Of a stretch of 64,000 nucleotides of DNA, positions 41,888 through 50,383 are shown piece after piece. Under the pieces are notes generated by a model. The model saw only the letters and a list, made by a program, of their open reading frames with translations. It was not told the DNA's origin and did no database searches. The stretch's first letter is position 1. Every line of letters starts with the position of its first letter. The position numbers and the translations under genes are program-made. This DNA is from CAWFXC01 sp963819735 (GTDB lineage Bacteria > Actinomycetota > Acidimicrobiia > IMCC26256 > DASPTH01), in assembly GCA_963819735.1 (NCBI GenBank), contig CAWFXC010000002.1, positions 310,001 to 374,000 on the forward strand. Reading direction: 5' to 3'.

Positions 41888-43482
41888 GCACCCCCAGCGA
41901 CCAGTTGCCCGACACCATTCCCGCCGTCGTCCACCGCGGCGCCTCGCTCTGGCCGGGCGACGAAGCGATCGTCGACGGCGACGTCCGCCTCACGTTCGCG
42001 GAGCTCGAGACGAAGGTCGGCGAGGTTGCGCGCGCGTTCGTGGCCAGTGGGCTGCAGCCGGGCGACCGCGCGTCGGTGTGGGCGCCGAACATCCATCAGT
42101 GGATCCTCACCGCGCTCGGCCTCTACGAGGCCGGCGGTGTCCTCGTACCGGTGAGCACCCGCTTCCTCGGCAAGGAGGCGGCACACGTGCTGCGCACGTC
42201 GGGCGCGCGGTTCCTGTTCACGGTCAGCGACTTCCTCGACACCGACTACGTCGCGTTGCTCGACGAAGCGGGCGCGCGCGACCTGGTCGAGGAGATCGTG
42301 CTGCTCGACGGCCCGCCCCGCGACGGGACCACGCCGTGGGCCGACTTCCTGGCCCGGGCCGACAAGGCCGACGCGACCGAGGTCGCGGCGCGCGAAGCGG
42401 CCCTGACCGGCGACACGATGTCCGACATCATCTTCACCTCGGGCACCACCGGCGCGCCCAAGGGCGCGATGCTGCGCCACGGCGCGAGCGTGCGGGCGTA
42501 CGCGAGTTGGGCCGAGACGGTCGGGCTGCGCCACGGCGACCGGTACCTCCTCGTGTACCCGCTGTTCCACACCGCGGGCCTGAAGTCGGGCTTGGTGGCG
42601 TCGTTGCTCACCGGCACCACGCTCGTGCCGCACCTGGTGTTCGACACGCCGTCGGTGATGCGGCGCATCCAGGAGGAGCGCATCACCATGCTCCCCGGGC
42701 CGCCCGCGGTCTACCAGACGATCCTCAACGCCGACCTGTCGGAGTTCGACTTCAGCTCGCTGCGGCTGGCGGTCACGGGCGCCGCGGTGGTGCCGGTCGA
42801 GCTCGTGGTGCAGATGCGCGCCGATCTCGGCATCGAATCGGTCGTCACCGGCTACGGGCTCACCGAGACCACCGGCATCGTCAGCATGTGCCACCACGAC
42901 GACGACCCCGAGATCATCGCCCACACGTCGGGGCGTCCGATCCCCGGCGTGGAGGTGAAGATCGTCGACGCCGCGGGCAACCGCGTACCGACGGGCGAGC
43001 CGGGCGAGATCCTGTCGCGCGGGTTCCAGACCATGATCGGCTACTTCAACAATCCCACCGCCACCGAAGAGACCGTCGACGCCGACGGCTGGCTGCACAC
43101 CGGCGACGTCGGCTACGTCGACGACGCCGACAACATCACCATCACCGACCGCATCAAGGACATGTTCATCGTCGGCGGGTTCAACGCGTATCCGGCCGAG
43201 ATCGAAGGCCTCGTGCTCGAGCACCCCGACGTCGCGCAAGTCGCGATCGTCGGTGTGCCCGACGCGCGGCTGGGCGAGGTCGGCATGGCGTTCGTGGTTC
43301 CGACCGCGGGTCACGAGGTCGACCCGGAGGCGTTGATCGCGTGGTCGCGCACGTCGATGGCCAACTTCAAGGTGCCGCGCTACGTCGAGGTGGTCGACGC
43401 CCTGCCGCTCAACGCCACCGGCAAGGTCCTGAAGTTCGAGTTGCGCGACCGCGGTAAGGCGATCATCGCCGACGCAGGATGA
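41884..43482 (+). CDS. AMP-dependent acyl-CoA synthetase (FadD3-like)
   Basis: 532-aa ANL ligase. FTSGTTGAPKGAMLRHG, TGYGLTETTGIVSM, GWLHTGDVGYVDDADNITIT, RIKDMFIVGGFNAYPAEIE and NATGKVLKFELRDR provide the full set of nucleotide-binding, hinge and lysine motifs. The GGFNAYPAEIE block is seen in mycobacterial FadD3-like ligases, which activate propanoyl-hydrindane acids, and in related FadD17/19 types, but one motif does not fix the substrate. GTG 41884 follows AAGGAG by 8 nt and overlaps the repaired CoA-transferase stop, so the pair is probably one operon. Confidence 0.95.
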   Translation: MSTPSDQLPDTIPAVVHRGASLWPGDEAIVDGDVRLTFAELETKVGEVARAFVASGLQPGDRASVWAPNIHQWILTALGLYEAGGVLVPVSTRFLGKEAAHVLRTSGARFLFTVSDFLDTDYVALLDEAGARDLVEEIVLLDGPPRDGTTPWADFLARADKADATEVAAREAALTGDTMSDIIFTSGTTGAPKGAMLRHGASVRAYASWAETVGLRHGDRYLLVYPLFHTAGLKSGLVASLLTGTTLVPHLVFDTPSVMRRIQEERITMLPGPPAVYQTILNADLSEFDFSSLRLAVTGAAVVPVELVVQMRADLGIESVVTGYGLTETTGIVSMCHHDDDPEIIAHTSGRPIPGVEVKIVDAAGNRVPTGEPGEILSRGFQTMIGYFNNPTATEETVDADGWLHTGDVGYVDDADNITITDRIKDMFIVGGFNAYPAEIEGLVLEHPDVAQVAIVGVPDARLGEVGMAFVVPTAGHEVDPEALIAWSRTSMANFKVPRYVEVVDALPLNATGKVLKFELRDRGKAIIADAG

Positions 43483-43485
43483 GCG

Positions 43486-44508
43486 TCAGCGCAGATCCTT
43501 CTTGAGCGTCGCCTTGCCGTTGGTCGCGTCGACGATCTTCGGAATCTCGCGGCACGCCGACGCCTCCGCCTTCAGCGAGCAGTTCCAGAACGCGGTCGTC
43601 GTGGTGTCGACGATCACCCCGGCCGGGCCGCGCGGAACCTCGAACGGAGGCGAGTGGGCCTCACCGTGCAGGGTGACGAACCACTTGGGCGGGGCGAGTT
43701 GCTCGTATGCGCTGCGGCTGTGGTGATACCCGATGTCGGCGTCGCCCTGCATCAGGAACACCGGCAGCTTCTGGTGCACGTACCGTCCGCCGGGGAAGTC
43801 GTCGTGCACCCCCGCCATCACCACCGCCGCGCTGATGCGACCGTCGCTGCAACAGGTGTGCGAGATGAGGCCGTAGACCGTCATCCCCCCGAGCGACATA
43901 CCCGCCACGCCGACCTTGGCCGTGGCGATGCGGCCCTGCAGCGGGTTCGCCACGTGCGACTGGGTGAGGTCGAGCACGCCGTCGAGCACGAAGGCGGCGT
44001 CGGCCGCCTGCTTCACGATCTCCGAGGGGACCGCCTTCCCGTTCTTCTGCTTCTTCGTCACCAGGAACGTGGGGGCGGCGGTGATGTACCCGTCGCTGGT
44101 CCACGTGTCGAGCAGCGGGGCGAGGCGGCTCGGATCTCCGTCCCTCCCGTGGACGGTGAGGATCACCGGCAGGGGTGCAGTCGCGCCGGTCGGGATGCGG
44201 ATCTGCGTGGGGAGCACCCGGCAGGGCTGTGCGGCGCGCCCGGGGACCGCGGGCGTCGAGTGGTGGCGGTCGACGAAGGTCACGTCGTACCGGTCGATGC
44301 CGGCGGTCGCGCTCGCCACGGGGACGAGCGTTCCCGCGCCCACCTCGGCCGCCGCGCACGCCGCCGCGCCCGTCGCGGTGGCAGTGGCCGCGGACGCGGG
44401 CGCGGTGGTGGTCGGCGAAGCGGTGCCGGCCGTCGCGGCCGTGGCTCCGAGGCCGGTGCACACGATCAGCGCGCCGACGAGCACAGCCGATCTCAGCCTC
44501 CGCGACAC
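43486..44508 (-). CDS. Secreted alpha/beta hydrolase (esterase/depolymerase-like)
   Basis: 340-aa exported protein. The signal peptide is SRRLRSAVLVGALIVCTGLG followed by an Ala/Thr-rich spacer; a Cys in the core (VCTGLG) does not form a proper lipobox. The hydrolase triad is visible: nucleophile in VAGMSLGGMTVYG (G-x-S-x-G), acid in FLMQGDADIGYHHS and His in LHGEAHSPPF; the oxyanion strand is LTVHGRDGDPSRLAP. Four or more C-terminal cysteines suggest disulfides. It ends 3 bp from the convergent ligase gene. GTG 44508 is supported by TACGGT 7 nt upstream. Ester substrate unknown. Confidence 0.88.
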   Translation of the reverse strand: MSRRLRSAVLVGALIVCTGLGATAATAGTASPTTTAPASAATATATGAAACAAAEVGAGTLVPVASATAGIDRYDVTFVDRHHSTPAVPGRAAQPCRVLPTQIRIPTGATAPLPVILTVHGRDGDPSRLAPLLDTWTSDGYITAAPTFLVTKKQKNGKAVPSEIVKQAADAAFVLDGVLDLTQSHVANPLQGRIATAKVGVAGMSLGGMTVYGLISHTCCSDGRISAAVVMAGVHDDFPGGRYVHQKLPVFLMQGDADIGYHHSRSAYEQLAPPKWFVTLHGEAHSPPFEVPRGPAGVIVDTTTTAFWNCSLKAEASACREIPKIVDATNGKATLKKDLR

Positions 44509-44515
44509 TCGAACG

Positions 44516-44521
44516 ACCGTA
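44516..44521 (-). promoter_or_regulatory. Candidate leaderless -10 (TACGGT) of the secreted hydrolase
   Basis: On the minus strand TACGGT is followed by 7 nt and the GTG start at 44508. No ribosome-binding site is visible. Confidence 0.5.
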
Positions 44522-44666
44522 GCAACGCGGTCCTGGGAACCAACCGTGACTCACCGGTGAATCGCGGGCTCGATCGCGGGCGGAACGGTGGGCTGAACCG
44601 CGGGGTCCGCCGGTGCGGCCCCGGCAGCCGACAAACTGCTCCGTCCATGCACCCCGATCGCCCGTG

Positions 44667-45140
44667 ATGCCACCGACCCCGCAAACCCCGCCGGTTCCTC
44701 CCGCGCCCGTGGCTCCCGCGTCGCCCACGCCGCAACGCGCACCGGAGTGGGTCCGCGTCGCGCGCCGCGTCGTCGAACGCCGGCGCGCCCTCGACCTCAC
44801 GGTGGAAGACGCCGCCGGACGCGGCGGGGTCGACGTCGCCACCTGGCACCGCATCGAACAGGCGGCGCAGCCCGGCTACCGCGCCCACCGCCTGATCGGA
44901 GTGTGTCGCGCGCTCGGCTGGACCCCTGATTCGATCAACCGGATCCTGAGCGGGGGCGAACCGAAAGCCGCACTCGGCGCCCCGCCCCGCGACCACGCAC
45001 GCGTGACCCGCCTGGTGCTCCGACCGGTGTCGACGCGCAACCCCGACGACGGTCGGTACGAGGTCTGCCCCGCCCGCCTCGCCATCGCCAGTGGCGTCGC
45101 GATCGAGGCGCTCGCAGTGCTCGTGTTCTTCCACCCCTGA
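44667..45140 (+). CDS. Small protein with an XRE/Cro-like helix-turn-helix
   Basis: 157 aa from ATG 44667; GTG 44664 and GTG 44613 are alternative starts, none with a good ribosome site. The first 30 residues are Pro/Ala-rich. Residues of the segment RVARRVVERRRALDLTVED, AAGRGGVDVATWHRIEQAA and RLIGVCRALGWTPDSINRIL fit a lambda-repressor-like HTH, with the turn at GGVD. The C-terminal part ends in a hydrophobic LAIASGVAIEALAVLVFFHP segment. A DNA-binding role is likely, but its target is unknown. Convergent with the ligase gene at 45162. Confidence 0.72.
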   Translation: MPPTPQTPPVPPAPVAPASPTPQRAPEWVRVARRVVERRRALDLTVEDAAGRGGVDVATWHRIEQAAQPGYRAHRLIGVCRALGWTPDSINRILSGGEPKAALGAPPRDHARVTRLVLRPVSTRNPDDGRYEVCPARLAIASGVAIEALAVLVFFHP

Positions 45141-45161
45141 GACGCGCGCGGCGGAACTCGA

Positions 45162-46652
45162 TCAGCGTGGGCGCGCCACCAGTTCCCGCAGGAGCACCTT
45201 GCCCACCTCGTTGCGTGGGAGCGCGTCGAGGATCTCGAACCGGGCCGGCACCTTGTAGGGCGCGAGGTGCTCGCGACAGAGCGCGGCGAGCGCGTCGAGG
45301 TCGAGGGTGGCACCGTCGCGGGGCACGACGAACGCCCACGGCACCTCGCCGAGGCGGTCGTCGGGAATGCCGGCCACCGCGCACTCGGCGACGTCGGGCG
45401 ACAACCGGATCACCTCGGCGACCTCTTCGGGGAAGACCTTCAGCCCGCCCCGATTGATCATGTCGGAGACCCGGCCCTCGATCCACAGGAATCCCTCGGG
45501 ATCGACCCGGCCGATGTCGCCGGTGCGGAACCAACCGTTCACCAACCGGTCCTGGAACTCAGCGGTGTTGGAACCGGGCGCGTTGCCCGAGAGCAGCGCC
45601 GGCGTCTGCACCAGGATCTCGCCCTGTTCGTTGCCCGCGACCTCGGTGCCGTCGGGCGCCGCGATCTTCAGGTGCACACCCTCGTGCGGACGCCCCACCG
45701 CGCCGAGATGGGTGTCGCCCCACTCGCGCGCGTCCTGCGCGTTCCACCCGACGATCTCGCCCCCGATCTCGGTCTGGCCCCAACAGTTGAGCACGGTGAT
45801 CCCGAAGCGATCGCGAAAGCGACGCGCCTGCAGCGGCGAGAGCGGCGCGGTGATGCTGCGCACGTACTTCATCGGCTCCAACGAGGTGATTGACTCGTCG
45901 TCGGACAACATCGTCATCGCCGCCGGTGGCAGCACGGTGGACCGCAGTTGGAAGCGGGTCACGAAGTCGGCGAACGCCTGCGTGTTGAACCGGTCCATCA
46001 CGATCACCGGCGCCGCGGCGCGGAACGCGAACAGCACGTTGTAGATCCCCGCCCACAACGACAACGACGTGGGAATCAGGTTCGGCATCGGCGCCTTGCG
46101 TGGCTGCCCCGACGAGCCGCTGCCGCGCAGCTTCTTGATCACGGGGTCGAGCAACTCGAGCACCCCCGAGTGGCGCAGGAGCACCGGCTTGGGCCGACCG
46201 GTCGTGCCCGAGGTGAACTGGATCAGCGCGACGTCGGGATCGTGCACCGGCGCGTCGGACACGATCGGGCCCAACGACGTCCAGGTGCCTCCGCCCGTGG
46301 CCAGCACGACCGGGAGCGCGACCCGGCCCGCCTGCTCGTCGCTCGTGATCACCGCGGCGGGGCTGTCGACCTCGATCACGTGCGCGACCTCGTCGTCGGA
46401 CAGGCGCGGATTCAGCGGGATGTAGACCCCGCCGGCGTACCAGATGCCGAACAGTGCGGCGACGATGTCGGGCCCGTTCGGCAACATCACCCCGACCGCC
46501 TGGCCCGGCCGCAGACCCGCGGTCGTGAGCACGTCAGCCAGCGCCTCGGCCCGCGCCCGCAGCTCGGCGCGCGTCACCTCCTCCGTCGCGGTGTAGATCG
46601 CGTACGTGGTGGCGTCGTCGTCGCGCGGCTCGAGCAACTCGGTGAGGTTCAC
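45162..46652 (-). CDS. AMP-dependent acyl-CoA synthetase/ligase, last gene of the minus-strand operon
   Basis: 496-aa ANL ligase. The P-loop is FTSGTTGRPKPVLLRHSG, where Pro follows the lysine instead of the usual Gly; NCWGQTEIGGEIVG, GWFRTGDIGRVDPEGFLWIE, RVSDMINRGGLKVFPEEVAE and NEVGKVLLRELVARPR complete the motif set. GTG 46652 overlaps the stop of the upstream crotonase gene. It is the last gene of a seven-gene unit running from 52936; its position suggests it activates the acid that unit degrades. Confidence 0.94.
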   Translation of the reverse strand: MNLTELLEPRDDDATTYAIYTATEEVTRAELRARAEALADVLTTAGLRPGQAVGVMLPNGPDIVAALFGIWYAGGVYIPLNPRLSDDEVAHVIEVDSPAAVITSDEQAGRVALPVVLATGGGTWTSLGPIVSDAPVHDPDVALIQFTSGTTGRPKPVLLRHSGVLELLDPVIKKLRGSGSSGQPRKAPMPNLIPTSLSLWAGIYNVLFAFRAAAPVIVMDRFNTQAFADFVTRFQLRSTVLPPAAMTMLSDDESITSLEPMKYVRSITAPLSPLQARRFRDRFGITVLNCWGQTEIGGEIVGWNAQDAREWGDTHLGAVGRPHEGVHLKIAAPDGTEVAGNEQGEILVQTPALLSGNAPGSNTAEFQDRLVNGWFRTGDIGRVDPEGFLWIEGRVSDMINRGGLKVFPEEVAEVIRLSPDVAECAVAGIPDDRLGEVPWAFVVPRDGATLDLDALAALCREHLAPYKVPARFEILDALPRNEVGKVLLRELVARPR

Positions 46653-47461
46653 GATTCGCCGAGCTCCAACCACTTCGGTTCACGCTTCTCGGAGAACGCG
46701 AGCGGGCCCTCTTCCTGATCGGGGTGCCCCCACATCGACACCAGCTCCTGACCACCGGCGCGGCACGCGTCGGTGAGCCCCATCTCCAGTGCGCCCCACA
46801 GGGCCCGCTTGGTGGCCCGCATCGCCGCCGGCGAGTTGCGGGCGATCGTCTCCGCCAGCTTCTGCGCCTCTTCCCGCAGCTGCTCGGGCGGATCGACGAT
46901 CTGGGAGATCATCCCCAGCTCGTACGCGCGCTGGGCCGACATCCGCTCGTAGCGACCGGTCAACGCCATGCGCATCACGGCCTCGAACGGCATCTTGCGC
47001 AGGAGACCGATCGCCTCCACCGCCACCACCTGACCGATCGAGACGTGCGGGTCCATGAACTGGGCGTCGCTCGCGGCGATGACGACGTCGGCGTCGGCCA
47101 CCCAGTGGAATCCACCGGCGGCGCACACCCCGTTGACCGCGGTGATCACCGGCTTGTCGACGCCCTGGTGCCACGCGGTGAAGTGCATGTCGAACTTCTC
47201 GACCGACTCGCGGTATCGCTCGAAGCCGACACCGTCACTGGCGATCTCCTCGACGTCGACGCCGGTCTGGAAGCAGCGACCCTCACCGGTGTGCACGATG
47301 ACCTTCACCGCGGGATCGGCGTCGAGCTCGAGCCACGCCTCGGCGAACTCGTCGCGCATGTGGTTGTTCATCGCGTTGAGCCGCTCGGGCCGGTTGTTCA
47401 GCAGCCAGCCCACCGGACCGTGACGCTCCAAGATCAAGGTGTCGTAGGTCGACAGGGTCAT
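46649..47461 (-). CDS. Crotonase-fold protein without hydratase glutamates, duplicate A
   Basis: 270 aa. CFQTGVDVEEIAS gives the first oxyanion position. The segment VNGVCAAGGFHWVADADVVI has His where the first catalytic Glu lies in hydratases, and FMDPHVSIGQVVAVEAIG has Pro-His where the second lies. It is therefore not a standard hydratase; another crotonase chemistry (isomerase, hydrolase, C-C lyase) is possible. About 60% of its residues match the next gene, including a long nearly identical C-terminus (CRAGGQELVSMWGHPDQEEG). ATG 47461 follows AAAAGGAG. Stop overlaps the ligase start. Confidence 0.92.
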   Translation of the reverse strand: MTLSTYDTLILERHGPVGWLLNNRPERLNAMNNHMRDEFAEAWLELDADPAVKVIVHTGEGRCFQTGVDVEEIASDGVGFERYRESVEKFDMHFTAWHQGVDKPVITAVNGVCAAGGFHWVADADVVIAASDAQFMDPHVSIGQVVAVEAIGLLRKMPFEAVMRMALTGRYERMSAQRAYELGMISQIVDPPEQLREEAQKLAETIARNSPAAMRATKRALWGALEMGLTDACRAGGQELVSMWGHPDQEEGPLAFSEKREPKWLELGES

Positions 47462-48273
47462 CGTTGCTCCTTTTCGTCGAGTTCCACCCAGCGCGCCTCT
47501 CGTCTCTCCGAGAACGCGAGCGGGCCTTCTTCCTGATCCGGGTGTCCCCACATCGACACCAGCTCCTGGCCGCCCGCCCGGCACGCGTCGGTGAGCCCCA
47601 GCTCGAGCGCGCCCCATAGGGCGCGTTTGGTAGCCCGCATCGCCGCCGGCGAGTTCCGGGCGATCGTCACCGCCAGCTCCTGCGCGGCTTCGCGCAGCCG
47701 CCCGGGCGGATCCACAACCTGCGAGATCATCCCCAGCTCGTACGCGCGCGCCGCCGGAATCCGCTCGTAGCGGCCCACCAGCGCCATGCGCATGACCGAT
47801 TCGAACGCGATCTTGCGGGTGAGACCGATCGCCTCGTACGCGGTGACCTGGCCGATGGAGACGTGCGGGTCGAGGAACGACGCGTCGCTCGCCGCGATCA
47901 CGATGTCGGCGTCGGCGACGAAATGGAGACCGCCACCCGCGCACGTGCCGTTCACCGCCGCGATGACCGGCTTCCAGATCTGGTTGTGCCACGACGTGAA
48001 CCGGAGCTCGGCGTTCTTGGTGCGGCGCGACTGCTCGCGCAACGCCGCCTTGTCGCGGCTCAGCGCGATCACGTCGAGACCGGTCTGGAAGTTCTTCCCC
48101 TCACCGGCGTTGACGATCACCCGCACCGCCGGGTCGGCGTCGAGCTCGTGCCACGCGGCCTCGAGCTCCTCCATCATCAGCGCGTCCATCGCGTTGCCGA
48201 CCTTCGGCCGGTTGAACACCAGCCAACCGACCGGGCCGTGGCGTTCCACGATCAGCTTCTCGTACACGCTCAA
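47458..48273 (-). CDS. Crotonase-fold protein without hydratase glutamates, duplicate B
   Basis: 271 aa. NFQTGLDVIALSRD, VNGTCAGGGLHFVADADIVI and FLDPHVSIGQVTAYEAIG parallel duplicate A, including the loss of both hydratase glutamates. The likely start is TTG 48273, whose TGA-overlapping TTGA arrangement with the acyl-CoA dehydrogenase stop gives the N-terminus SVYEKLIVERHGPVGWL, matching LSTYDTLILERHGPVGWL of duplicate A; GTG 48267 is the alternative. Duplication followed by retention of both suggests different substrates or a heteromer. Confidence 0.91.
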   Translation of the reverse strand: MSVYEKLIVERHGPVGWLVFNRPKVGNAMDALMMEELEAAWHELDADPAVRVIVNAGEGKNFQTGLDVIALSRDKAALREQSRRTKNAELRFTSWHNQIWKPVIAAVNGTCAGGGLHFVADADIVIAASDASFLDPHVSIGQVTAYEAIGLTRKIAFESVMRMALVGRYERIPAARAYELGMISQVVDPPGRLREAAQELAVTIARNSPAAMRATKRALWGALELGLTDACRAGGQELVSMWGHPDQEEGPLAFSERREARWVELDEKEQR

Positions 48274-49577
48274 CTCCGGGGTACGTCGCGCCACGCGGCG
48301 TCGAGCCACGGGTCGGGCTCCCGCGGGAGTCCGAGCACGCGTTCACCGAGGACGTTCTTGTTCACCTCGGTGGTACCACCCTCGATGGTGTTGCCCCGGC
48401 TGCGCAGCATGCCCTTCACCTCGAACGGCAGCGACTCGTCGTAGTCGTCGGCGTCGCTCTCCCACGCCGACGCGTGCGCGCCGAGCAGCCCGGCGGCCAT
48501 CGCCTGCATGCGTTGGTTCAGGGATCCCTGGTGGACCTTTCCGATCGAGCTCTCGGTGCCGGGCACCCGCCCGGCGCGCAGTTGGGCCCGCGTCCGCTGA
48601 TTGGTGAGATCGCGAATGCGGTCCTCGCAGTAGAGCCGCATGAGCTCGTCGCGGACCACGGGGTCGTCCCACCCACCGGCGCGGCCTTCGGCGCTGATCT
48701 CCTGGGCCAGGTGGATCAGGTGATTGATGCCACCGCCCCCGATCCGGCCGACTCCCCCGGATCCGGATCCGGATACCATCTGGCGCTCGCCGGAGAGCGT
48801 GGCCCCGGCCACCCGCCAGCCGTCGTCGACCGCGCCGATGCGCTGCGAGTCGGGAATGCGGGCACCGTCGAGGAACACCTCGCAGAAGTCGATCTCGCCG
48901 GTGATGTGACGCAGCGACCGCACGTCGACGCCCGGCTGGTGCATGTCGATCAGGAAGTAGGTGATGCCCTGGCGCTTCTTGACGTCGGGGTTGGTCCGGG
49001 CGAGCAGCACCGCGTAGTCGGCGGCGAAGCCCCACGTGGTCCAGACCTTCTGCCCGGTGACGATCCACTCCTCGCCGTCGAGCACGGCCCGGGTGGCGAG
49101 CGACGCGAGGTCGGAGCCGGCGCCCGGTTCGCTGAAGAGCTGGCACCAGATCTCTTCGTTGCGCAGGATCGGCGGCAGGTAGCGACGCCGTTGGTCTTCG
49201 GTGCCGTAGGCGAACAGCGCGGGCGCGGTGTTGTTGATCCCGAGCGGGTTCAGCCGACCGAGGTTGTAGGGCTGCAACTCGGCGTCGACCTTCCGCGCGG
49301 TCGCGGGATCGAGCCCGAGGCCGCCGTACTCCACCGCCCACGTCGCGGCGACGAGTCCCGAACGACCGAACACCGGGTACCAGGCTTCGTAGTCGGCCCG
49401 CGGGCGGACTTCCCGAATCGCCGACGCGCCACCGCGCGCCGCGGCCTCGCGCCACGCGACGGGCACGTGCTCCTCGATCCACGCCCGCACCGCGGCGACG
49501 GCCTCGTCGGGTGGCGTGTCGCGCGTGATCGCGAGCCGTCCGTCGGCCAGGGTGATCGAATCCGTCGGGTCGCTCAT
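48270..49577 (-). CDS. Acyl-CoA dehydrogenase
   Basis: 435-aa ACAD. FSEPGAGSDLASLATRAVLD, VTGQKVWTTWGFAADYAVLL and RSRGNTIEGGTTEVNKNVLG define the FAD and subunit motifs; the C-terminal EGGTTEVNKNVLGERVLGLP is of the type usual for actinobacterial FadE proteins. A glycine/serine run (SGSGSGGVGRIGGGGINH) interrupts the C-terminal domain near residue 270. ATG 49577 overlaps the stop of the upstream crotonase gene; its own stop overlaps the TTG of the next. Fourth gene of the seven-gene unit. Confidence 0.95.
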   Translation of the reverse strand: MSDPTDSITLADGRLAITRDTPPDEAVAAVRAWIEEHVPVAWREAAARGGASAIREVRPRADYEAWYPVFGRSGLVAATWAVEYGGLGLDPATARKVDAELQPYNLGRLNPLGINNTAPALFAYGTEDQRRRYLPPILRNEEIWCQLFSEPGAGSDLASLATRAVLDGEEWIVTGQKVWTTWGFAADYAVLLARTNPDVKKRQGITYFLIDMHQPGVDVRSLRHITGEIDFCEVFLDGARIPDSQRIGAVDDGWRVAGATLSGERQMVSGSGSGGVGRIGGGGINHLIHLAQEISAEGRAGGWDDPVVRDELMRLYCEDRIRDLTNQRTRAQLRAGRVPGTESSIGKVHQGSLNQRMQAMAAGLLGAHASAWESDADDYDESLPFEVKGMLRSRGNTIEGGTTEVNKNVLGERVLGLPREPDPWLDAAWRDVPRS

Positions 49578-50383
49578 CGGCCCTGGAACTCCGGCGACCG
49601 CTTCTCCGTGAACGCCTTGAGGCCTTCGCGGAAGTCGTCGCTGCGCGACGAGATCTCCATCGCGAACGCCTCGTCGCGGTGATGGTCGTCGAGCGCAGTG
49701 GTGCGACCGCTGTGCATCAGCCACTTCGTGAGCCCGAGGGCGACGGTGGCACTGCCGCGGAGCCCGCCGACCAGTTCCGCGACCTCGGCGTCGAGCGCGT
49801 CGAGCGGGACGGCGCGGTGCACCATGCCCCACTCCGCGGCTTCGGCGCCGTCGATCACGCGCCCCAGCTCGAGCATCTCGCGGGCACGCACCTCGCCGAT
49901 CCGGCGCGGCAGCATCCAGGTGGCGCCGCTGTCGGGGGTGAAGCCCCGTTCGACGAACGGCGCCCAGAAGCGGGCGTCGGTGGCCGCCACCGTGAAGTCG
50001 GCGGCCAGCGCGAGGTTGAGCCCGATGCCCGCCGCCCACCCGCGCACCGCGCAGACCACCGGCACCTGCACGTTCAGCAGCAACGGGATCAACCGATGCG
50101 CCTGCGCCGGCAGGCGGCGTTGGATGCTCCCCGCCCGCGGCCGCGGCGCACCCGGATCGTTGCGCGACACGATGTCGAACCCCGAGCAGAAGTGATCACC
50201 CACCGAGGAGAGCAGGATCACGCGCACCGCTTCGTCGCGCCCGGCGGCGTCGACCGCGTCGATGAGCGCGTACATCATCGTGTCGTCGAGCGCGTTCCGC
50301 TTCTCGGGCCGGGCGATGCGCAGTTCGAGCACACCGTCGGTGAGCGCGACTTCGAGACCTGGTACTGCGTCGTACCCGCTCAC
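49574..50383 (-). CDS. Crotonase, PaaG-like isomerase type
   Basis: 269 aa. HFCSGFDIVSRN provides the first oxyanion residue. The first hydratase glutamate is replaced (VRGWAAGIGLNLALAADFTV), while FVERGFTPDSGATWMLPRRI carries an Asp in the PDSG-TW block that serves as base in PaaG-type isomerases and related enoyl-CoA isomerases. Isomerisation of an unsaturated or epoxidised acyl-CoA is thus more likely than hydration. GTG 50383 overlaps the stop of the MaoC-like gene and its own stop overlaps the dehydrogenase ATG. Confidence 0.92.
   Translation of the reverse strand: MSGYDAVPGLEVALTDGVLELRIARPEKRNALDDTMMYALIDAVDAAGRDEAVRVILLSSVGDHFCSGFDIVSRNDPGAPRPRAGSIQRRLPAQAHRLIPLLLNVQVPVVCAVRGWAAGIGLNLALAADFTVAATDARFWAPFVERGFTPDSGATWMLPRRIGEVRAREMLELGRVIDGAEAAEWGMVHRAVPLDALDAEVAELVGGLRGSATVALGLTKWLMHSGRTTALDDHHRDEAFAMEISSRSDDFREGLKAFTEKRSPEFQGR

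Noticed and set aside
44613..44666. Upstream GTG (44613) as the start of the HTH protein
   Set aside because: It adds a tail without predicted structure and has no ribosome site; ATG 44667 (or GTG 44664) is simpler, though not proven.
46649..48273. Ordinary enoyl-CoA hydratases
   Set aside because: Neither catalytic glutamate position is conserved; naming them hydratases would overstate the evidence.
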